Below are positions 30,368 through 37,255 of a stretch of 37,255 nt of DNA, piece after piece. The DNA is taken from assembly GCA_002049455.2 (NCBI GenBank), contig KV919261.1, forward strand, positions 1-37,255. Direction: 5' to 3'. This DNA comes from Porphyra umbilicalis. Its lineage: Eukaryota > Rhodophyta > Bangiophyceae > Bangiales > Bangiaceae. The notes under the pieces are model-generated. The model did no database searches and was not told the DNA's origin. It saw nothing but the letters and a program-made list of their open reading frames with translations. Both the position numbers and the translations under genes were made by a program. The stretch's first letter is position 1; the number at the start of each line of letters is the position of its first letter.

Positions 30368-30607
30368 ATTCCCTGGACTTTAGTCCAGGGTGCTTTCTCA
30401 CACCCACACGTCGAAAAAAGTCCTTTTTCTAGTGCACGTTGCGGGAGTACTTAAAAAAACGTTCTTGGCGGTCCGTTGGCTCCCTACGCCGTTGGAGGAC
30501 GTCCCCCGGCGCTTTCTTAACTATGGGAACATGCGCCGGGGCTGTCCGCATCTTTCTGTGAAGTTGCTAGAGGTGGCGACGTCTTCATCGCCTGTACGGT
30601 CCGCGGA
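30368..30607 (-). repeat. Dispersed repeat A, right copy, interrupted by retrotransposon copy 2
   Basis: This 240-bp stretch is the reverse complement of 18707-18950. It starts with a perfect hairpin, CCCTGGACT-TT-AGTCCAGGG (30371-30390). At 30607, after GCGGA, homology stops and the LTR of copy 2 begins. In the left copy the sequence continues past this point (GCGGAAGCAGAATC on the same strand), so the retrotransposon landed inside this repeat. Confidence 0.92.
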
Positions 30608-30992
30608 TGTAGCATATCTCTGCTCCAATTGGCAATTGGCCACGAGTAGCCCCCTTGACGGGCCAAAGCCATGTATTGTGGAATTGGCCTGTGGCAGCCC
30701 TTTGGGGGGTTACTTCCGCATTGTTCATTTTATTGTTGTTTGCTTGCCTGTCTTATCTGTCTGCCGGCACTCATTACGATCGCTTGTGATCGGAGGTCGA
30801 TCGACCGTGCCTCGTTTGTATTAAATCACCGTGGGTCCGGGGTCGCCGTCGTGGGCACCACCCGGCTCCCCATCGGATGCCCTTCAACAAAAGGTCTTTC
30901 TTCCTCGCCGCGACGGCAGAGAACTCGCTTTATTGCTTGGCTACGGTCGGTCTCAGTACACTGGTAATTGAACTAACGTTATTAATACCACA
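30608..30992 (+). repeat. 5' LTR of retrotransposon copy 2
   Basis: This 385-bp stretch starts TGTAGCATATC and ends AATACCACA. It aligns with the copy 1 LTR throughout. The 11-bp shorter length comes mostly from single-base losses in short homopolymers (CCC to CC, GGG to GG, TTTTTT to TTTT). The primer site follows at 30995. The preceding GCGGA (30603-30607) is the presumed target duplication. Confidence 0.88.
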
Positions 30993-31220
30993 TTTGGTGG
31001 AGCAGCAGGGGATACCCTCGCCTTCATCGTGCCTCGCGGCACGGTGTTCCCGAGAACTTTCTCGCTGCCTCGTGGCATTGTGACGGTGTCGATACGGTCG
31101 CTTGGCGCGCGGGCGTTAGCCATCGACTTGTGGGCGTGGTGCCGGGGGCATCATGGTTGAGATCTTCGACGTTGGCGCGCAGGGCGTTAGCCAAGTCGGA
31201 ACACTTGTTCAGGTCCCAGT

Positions 31221-32854
31221 ATGTCTACTGGTGGTACCGGCGGCACTCGGCGAGCCAGAGACGGCAAGTTACCAACTGGCTACCGGCCGCCGGGCGGGGG
31301 ACAAGGCACTCCTGCCGCCTCCGACGCCCCAACGGACGGTCTCCAACTCTCCCGTCCCTGCGGATCAAGCCGTCTCCGGGCAGATGCAGGTGGTGGAGAG
31401 CCTGAAGGCGGCCGTTGAAGCACTTCAGCGACGCCTAACGGCCCAAGAACAGACTAAAGAGTATCTGGCGCGAGCCAATGACAAGTTGGTCGACGACGTC
31501 GAGGCCCTGCGCAAGGTCGACTCCCACGAGGAGGAACGCCGTGTGGCTAAGTCTCGCCGCCAGTCGGGCGACAAGACCAAGATGTCAAGAAGACAAGCAA
31601 GGTGACTAAGACAAGACCGTCCGCAAGGACGATCCGGCTAACGCCGCGCCTTCCTCATCTTCCGATGATTCCGCCTTGGTCAAGCCCGACGTCGTCAGAC
31701 GACGACAACCCCAACGCGACGGACACGTCCTCTTCAGACGATGGCCACGGGCCGCCAGGCCCGCCGTCGCCCCCAAGTGGGTCTTCACCGAGCGACAGCT
31801 CGAGCGAATCGGACGCGGCCGCGCGCAAGCGCCCCGCGACCCCACCAAACGGAAGGAGCGACTTGAAAAAGCCGATAGGATCAAGGTGATCCGCCCGGCT
31901 AATAGCCGCTTCAAGACACTCCTGGACTACAGGACGTACTTCCTGATCCGCCGTCAACTGACGTATACGCCTAAGGAGGCACAACGGTCGCATCGTCTCA
32001 ACAAACGTTTAGACGGAGCGTTCCATGGGCAACAGCCATTCACGGGAGCCCTGCCCTTGGGCATCTTCTCGTTCTTGACGACCTTTCCCGCGCGTGCGAC
32101 GCGGCTGGGCTGACGCACGGTCAAGCCTTCCGCTCATGGTCTTTCGACTAGCCGGCAACGCCAAGATGGCCTTCCCGGCGCGCTTAACAGCACTCTCGAC
32201 GTAAGCGTTATGCCATCCGTACATACGGAGATGCCGTCAACTGGCTTTTTACAAGTATGCGACACACGCAACTATGGCTAACGCCTACCAAGACATCATT
32301 ACGATGAAGCAACAAGACAACGAGGCGCCCACGGCCTTTGGTCATCGCTTCGGAAACGCAATGCGACCCCTGAACGGTTTGTTCGACATCCAAGACGTTA
32401 AGGACGTCTTCATCACTGGTCTTTGGACCTTGTGCAAGCGCACGTGCGGGTCTTGAATGACCAATTCCCTGATCGGACTCTCTCCGAGACTGTTGCTACC
32501 GCCCAGATGTACTGGGACGGCACCAATAAGCTGTGCTTGCAGCTCAAGATGACTCGCCCAACGGCTATCAAAGTCGCTTATGCGACACAGGACCAGCGGA
32601 CGACGACGGAGCGACCGTTCACACCGGTTCGCACTCCGCCGCCCCCGCGGGCCGCCGTCCCTCAAGCCAATCGGGCTGACATCTGTTACAATTGTAACAA
32701 GCCGGGGCACTTCGCCGCACCGTGCGCCGAACCATATCGCCCTTGCGAGCGTCGCCAACCGCCTATCGGCGTTCATGCCATTGCCGACGGTAACGTCGAA
32801 GAAGACGAGATCGAACATCCGGCCGACGCCGTGGACGACTCGAAAAACGCCTAG
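31221..32854 (+). pseudogene. gag: Gag of retrotransposon copy 2, frameshifted
   Basis: It has the same start as copy 1 (MSTGGTGGTRRARDGKLPTG) and is collinear to the same TAG stop (32852-32854). The frame breaks repeatedly: near 31340, 31580-31610, 31675, 31845, 32090, 32195 and 32440. Most breaks are single-base deletions next to a repeated base. The coiled coil, acidic linker and capsid-like parts can be followed piecewise. The zinc knuckle CYNCNKPGHFAAPC (near 32684-32725) is intact in spacing, with substitutions relative to copy 1. The copy is either decayed or, given the indel pattern, poorly base-called. Confidence 0.88.
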
Positions 32855-35800
32855 GCCGGGTGCCTGACTTGGGGTTGCCCGGCGGAACGCGAAAGCGTAC
32901 GGTAACAAGGTTGTTGCGCCGTGCCTTACGGCACTACGAGATCGCCGCCACGCTTGGCCCGTGCATGCGTGTGATGCGGAGCTGCCGCCCTGTACTGACA
33001 TGGGCGCCGGGGTGAACATAGTGCGAACTAGTGTTCTCCCTGCGAACTGGATGGCTTACGCCGAGGAGTTGACCACGCTTCCGCGCATCCGAGATGCAAA
33101 AAACAATCGTCTCGTGACGAAGTATGCCATACATCTGTATGTAGACACCGGAGGTGTACGTCTATTTGACCGATTCCTCGTTTCCGACAACTTGTCAGTC
33201 CCGTGCATCCTTGGCACCGAGTTCATTGAACAAAACATTGAGGCGATCTTGCCGCGTTTGCGGAAGATCGTCTGGCAGAGCACGTGCGCTGCACGGAGGA
33301 GCTTCCTCGGCCAACGCCGATCTTGGCTTGTCTTAACGACAGTGCCTGGGACCGCCATGGTCAGACAAACCCGCAAGGGTGAAGCCTGTAAACAGGTACG
33401 TGTCGACGGACAACAAGAGGAGTGGATCATGGCCACATGCGACACCCCTGGTATGGTTACCATCACACCGAACGCTCGGTTATGCCGACGTAAGTCAATG
33501 GCGGTCGCCCGCGGCGTTGCCATCGTCAAGCCCGACGAACCCTTCCTAGTCAAGTTATGCAACTTTGGCAAAGACCAAGTCATTGTTCGCGAGAACTCAA
33601 CCTTAGGGTTTGCAGAACCCTACCAAGGGCGATGTTGGCCGCCGTCTTGGATGACAACACTCCAAAAGATGGAACCGATACTTCATCGGATTACGCGAGT
33701 CGTGACCCACTCGAGGACCTCGACCTCAGTGAGGCCCCGAGTACCTGCACAAGCAGATTCGAGACATGCTCAAGACGCATTCGTCGATGTGGGATGAAAC
33801 CCTAGGTGTCATCCGTGCTACGCAGCACGCCATCGTCACTCCCCAGACGCTCTGCCCATACAGGCCCAACCCTACCAACCGGGCCGTTCAAACGGCAGAT
33901 CATCGCTGATCAGATCAACAAGATGTTGAAGCTCAACGTCATTGCCCCTAGCCATAGTGCTTGGGCAAGCCCCGTGGTAAATGTACCAAAGAAGAACGGC
34001 AAAGCCCGATTCTGTGTCGAATATCGTCGGTTAAACAACATCACCAAGAGGGATGCTTATCCCTTGCCTCGGCTGGAGGACTGCCTCGACTCTTGGGAGA
34101 TGCCCAGGTGTTCACGTCTCTTGACTGCACCGGGGGTACTGCAAGTCCCTTACGCAAGGAGACCAAGAGAAGACGGCATTCACAACGCATTGTGGTATAT
34201 ACCGCTGGTTATCAATGCCTTTCGGCTTGATGAACGCGCCCGCTACCTTTCAGCGCGCGTTGGATATTATCCCTCGGCTTGAAGTGGCAGATATGCCTTG
34301 TCTACTCAGATGATGTCATCATCTTCCGCAAAGCGGAACAACACGTCAAAGACTTTGATACGGTTCTGCACCGTCTCGCGCGAAGCCGGGGTTACCCTAA
34401 GCTTGGAAAAAGTGCACATGGTTCTCCGACGAAGTCGAGTACCTCGGACACATTGTCCGCCCCGGGCAACTGCACGTGCATAACAAGAACGTGGATGCTC
34501 TGAAGCACGCCAAGTTCCCAATGACACAGACCCCAGCTGAAAAGCTTCTTGGGCATGTGCAACGTCTATGGACGTTTCGTCAAGGACTTTGCAAACGAGC
34601 TAGTCTCTGAACGCCCTGACTAGGGCCGAGATCCCACCGGATCTACCACCACCGACGGACGTGGCCATCGCCGCCTTCGAGGACCTTCGCAACGCACTTT
34701 TGTGCCCACGGTACTTGCTTGCCAAAGCCAATCGGAAGCTCGTCGTTGACGTGGACCATGCGCCGACCAAGTGAGTGTACCCTCCTCCAGGAGGACCGGG
34801 CGAACTGCTTCATCCTTCGGATATTGCAGCCGAGGACTCACTGCTGCAGAGCAAAACTACTCCCACAACAGAGCGCGAATGCTCGGCGTCGTGGGGCTGT
34901 CCTCAAGTTGAGGCATTTCCTCATGGGCAAACGGTTCCTCATCCGAACGGATCACCAAGCACTTAGCTGATTACAGCACGACTGACTCAAGCGGGACGCT
35001 TGATGCGATGGCGACTTCGCCTCTCCGAATACACATTCGATATGGTTTATAAACCAGGTGCATCGCACCACTTGCCCGATTCCTGTCGCGCGCCTCTACG
35101 GTGGCGCCGCCAGAAGATATCCATGATGATATACTTGCCTGGCATTGGCCGAGACGGCCAACGGCTTAAGAACGGGGAGGTACACGGGTACCGACACACC
35201 GGAACCGGTGGAGTTCGACGATGTTGTCGAAGCACAACAAACAGACGACTCTGTGTCGAGATGTCCACTCGCGTGGAGCGCGGAACGGCCAAGGCCTTCT
35301 TCCGCAACGAGCATCACGCTCTGTATCGCCGGACGCCTTACGGCAACCAATTGGTTATGCCAAAATATTACGCGAACGCGTCTTGACGCTCGAGCATCAC
35401 GCCACAGTGGCAGCCCACCCCGGTATGAACCGGATGTACTACACCATGCGAAAGGCATATTTCTGGCCTTCGATGGTCACGGACATCCACACCACCATCA
35501 CCAAGTGCACAACTTGTGCCCAAAACCGCCTCGCCTTGCGGCGACACACCACGCCCTTGACGCTGTTCCCGGCTACTGAGCCTCTCACGGAGCTGTCCGT
35601 TGACATCTTTGGGCCCATCCCGGCCTCCAAGAAGGGCAATCGCTTCATCTTGGTTATCACCGACCGCTTCGCCAAGCTCACCAAGTGCGTCGCCTTGCGG
35701 CGAATCACGGCATGTCAGTGGCGTCAGCCATCATCGACGCGTGGGTGTCAGCCTACGGGCCACCGGACCGGATCCTATCGGACCAAGGGCCCCAGTTCAT

Positions 35801-36846
35801 GTCGAACTTCTTCATCGCTGTGATGAAAATGCTTGGCATTGAAACGGTTCGCACCACGGCGTATCATCCCCAAACCAATGGGCAAGTTGAACGGTACAAC
35901 CGTACCATGGCTACTCAGCTGACACTACGTCGCCGACGACCCATCACGATGGGATGAGCTACTCCCGGTAATCACCATGGCGTATAATAGCCAACCACAT
36001 CGGTCGACGGGCATCGCCCCATTTGAGTCGTTATCCCAAGGCGGATCCCCAACCTCACGGTTCGCAACTTGCCCCCGGGCACTCCGCTTACCAATAAGGG
36101 AACGCTCAAGGATGGGTCACCCCTAGCTCGCAACGCGAGTTCATGGCCCGCCTGCGCAAGCAGATCCCCATGGTCGAGGCCTTGCGTAAGACGCAACAAC
36201 GTTACAAACGTAACTTCGACCATCGGGTCGCAACCCGCAATGCGGACGTCAAGATCGGCGACTACGTATACACGACCAACCACGATCGGCAAAACAAGCT
36301 GCAAAGCAAAGCCATTGGACCCTTCGTGGTCTGACGCGACGCGGACGCCTCCACGTTTGTCATTGACATTGACGGCGAGGAAGAAACGCGTCAGCAGTGA
36401 CCATGTCACCCCAGCTCCTCGTCCAACGACGACGGACACGGTTCCACACCCCTTGCTAGATGGTCTAGACCAACGCAAGTCACCCCGGCAACTGCCGATG
36501 AGTATGTGATCGACAAACTCCTAGGCTTACGCCAGACGGGTGACAGCTATAGCGCTAAGGTGCGCTGGTTCGACTACGGGTCGAAAGACGACACCTGGGA
36601 ACCCCTGGAGAACCTCCCCCGCAACCTGGTGGTGCGTTTCCTTCGACAGAAGAAGAAGCATGTACCGGGGTACGAGTGGCAAACGCCAACGCGACGAAGT
36701 CGCCGACAGGGGGCTCACAACCGTGGCCAACATCGTCATGGACTCCACGTGGATACCCACTATCCAACATGTCCATGTTACCGGTGACGGAGTTATCCAT
36801 GCCGATGTCTCTGGACAGAGTCAAGTACACGCGCAATTAAGGAAGT
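32794..36846 (+). pseudogene. pol: Pol of retrotransposon copy 2, heavily frameshifted
   Basis: It is collinear with copy 1 pol. A deletion and a substitution alter the protease active site (DTG is lost near 32997-33004). RT shows [12 protein letters not shown] garbling from frameshifts, and the catalytic box reads YSDD (about 34302-34314). The RNase H region is split by several indels. The integrase zinc-binding region is better preserved than in copy 1, with HHATVAAHPGMNRMYY and CTTCAQ (about 35395-35525). The D-x35-E motifs and the chromodomain (VRWFDYGSKDDTWEPLENL, about 36505-36640) are readable. The sites of the three copy 1 stops are sense codons here (TTA, CAA, TGG). The copy cannot encode a full pol as written. 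Confidence 0.88.
32842..32883 (+). promoter_or_regulatory. Candidate -1 frameshift signal, copy 2
   Basis: The heptamer G-AAA-AAC (32842-32848), the 6-nt spacer with TAG, and both stem arms GCCGGG (32855-32860) and CCCGGC (32878-32883) are identical to copy 1. All base differences in this block lie in the 17-nt loop. Confidence 0.5.
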
Positions 36847-36882
36847 AATTCCTGTGCGTGGCTCAAGTCCACTCTGCCGTCC

Positions 36883-37250
36883 ATGACGCGCAACTTTGCG
36901 TATGATCCCCAACTTGCCTTGCGGCATTTCCTCGGCTGAACCGTGTTTACGGCCCGTACACATATGTGTGGCCGAAATCCGCGCAGGCGACACTGATCGG
37001 GAGCGATCCCCTGTACCAGTGCTCCCCAACGGGTTTCTGGTACCTCCGGTACAACACTTGGACTCAGTCCTTCGACGCTTGGTACAACCACAGAGGAAGC
37101 AACCGTGGTAATACCACAATGGACCAACACCAGTTGGTACGCTACGCCATACGCGCATGTTTCGAGTACGAAGTGCTTTTATCAGCAGATGCAAGGGATA
37201 CAAATCACAACATGGGCCATGATGGCCTGCCACTTCCTTCATCGCTATGA
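36883..37250 (+). pseudogene. Extra ORF 3' of pol, copy 2 (single-base break)
   Basis: ATG 36883 begins with the same residues as in copy 1. One missing C near 36930 shifts the frame, after which it is open without a stop to TGA 37248-37250. This second part includes VWPKSAQATLIGSDPLYQCS, WYLRYNTWTQSFDAWY, TTMDQHQLVRYAIRACFEYE and MGHDGLPLPSSL. The TGA is at the same place as in copy 1. The residue mix is rich in Trp/Tyr. Function unknown; it is not an envelope-like protein because no signal peptide or membrane helix is visible. Confidence 0.45.
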
Positions 37251-37255
37251 CGATA

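Noticed and set aside
20802..37255. Endogenous retrovirus with an envelope gene
   Set aside because: The extra 3' frame has no signal peptide, cleavage site or membrane anchor, and the chromodomain places the element among chromoviral LTR retrotransposons.
1..37255. tRNA, rRNA, hammerhead ribozyme or CRISPR array
   Set aside because: Scanning for T-loop consensus, conserved rRNA blocks, the CTGATGA core and regularly spaced direct repeats gave nothing convincing. The only regular arrays are simple sequence repeats.

Overview
The window reads as nuclear DNA of a GC-rich, intron-poor eukaryote. Three things support this: a eukaryotic-type FTR1 iron permease with an ATG in an ACC-ATG context, a C2H2 zinc-finger protein, and two chromodomain-bearing Ty3/gypsy LTR retrotransposons. 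There are no operons, Shine-Dalgarno sites or phage/plasmid genes. Very high GC, long G/C homopolymers, GCC and GGGC repeats, and proteins full of Ala/Gly/Pro/Arg recall bangiophyte red algae (Porphyra/Pyropia type). That assignment is an inference from composition only.

Layout. 1-937 (-) is most of an FTR1 permease, cut by the window edge. 938-6470 is GC-extreme DNA with probable minus-strand coding stretches at 5803-5621, 5534-3847 and 3719-2828. Their coding-looking frame changes at G/C runs. 6470-8039 has no convincing gene but holds a perfect 44-nt palindrome. 8040-9812 (+) is an intact C2H2 protein. 10669-16116 is a block of low-complexity coding DNA: a Tim17/22-like membrane protein (+), a long Pro/Ala/Gly protein (+), and a probable convergent minus-strand gene, with a GGGC tetranucleotide array and a minisatellite between the convergent pair. 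Around 16.4 kb the sequence becomes less GC-rich, and 17640-18397 (-) may encode a membrane-anchored protein.

From 18.7 kb to the end the window is mobile and repeat DNA. Retrotransposon copy 1 (20802 to about 27775) keeps its 5' LTR, primer binding site, intact gag, and a pol with three stops and frameshifts. It runs into a single undetermined base at 27776, and no 3' LTR is found. Copy 2 (30608 to the end) is the same family with many single-base indels, and its 3' LTR lies outside the window. Between the copies are a 614-bp terminal-inverted-repeat element, a possible decayed mariner-like fragment, and inverted partners of repeats found at 18.7-19.8 kb. Copy 2 is nested inside one of these repeats.

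Best candidates for something undescribed: (i) a conserved extra ORF of about 122 codons 3' of the pol chromodomain in both retrotransposon copies; (ii) a conserved -1 frameshift signal at the gag-pol junction, with a non-canonical G-AAA-AAC slip site, a 6-nt spacer and a 6-bp GC stem; (iii) a cluster of GGTAT/ATACC hairpins around 19.0-19.75 kb with an inverted partner at 30.1 kb. I found no tRNA, rRNA or CRISPR.
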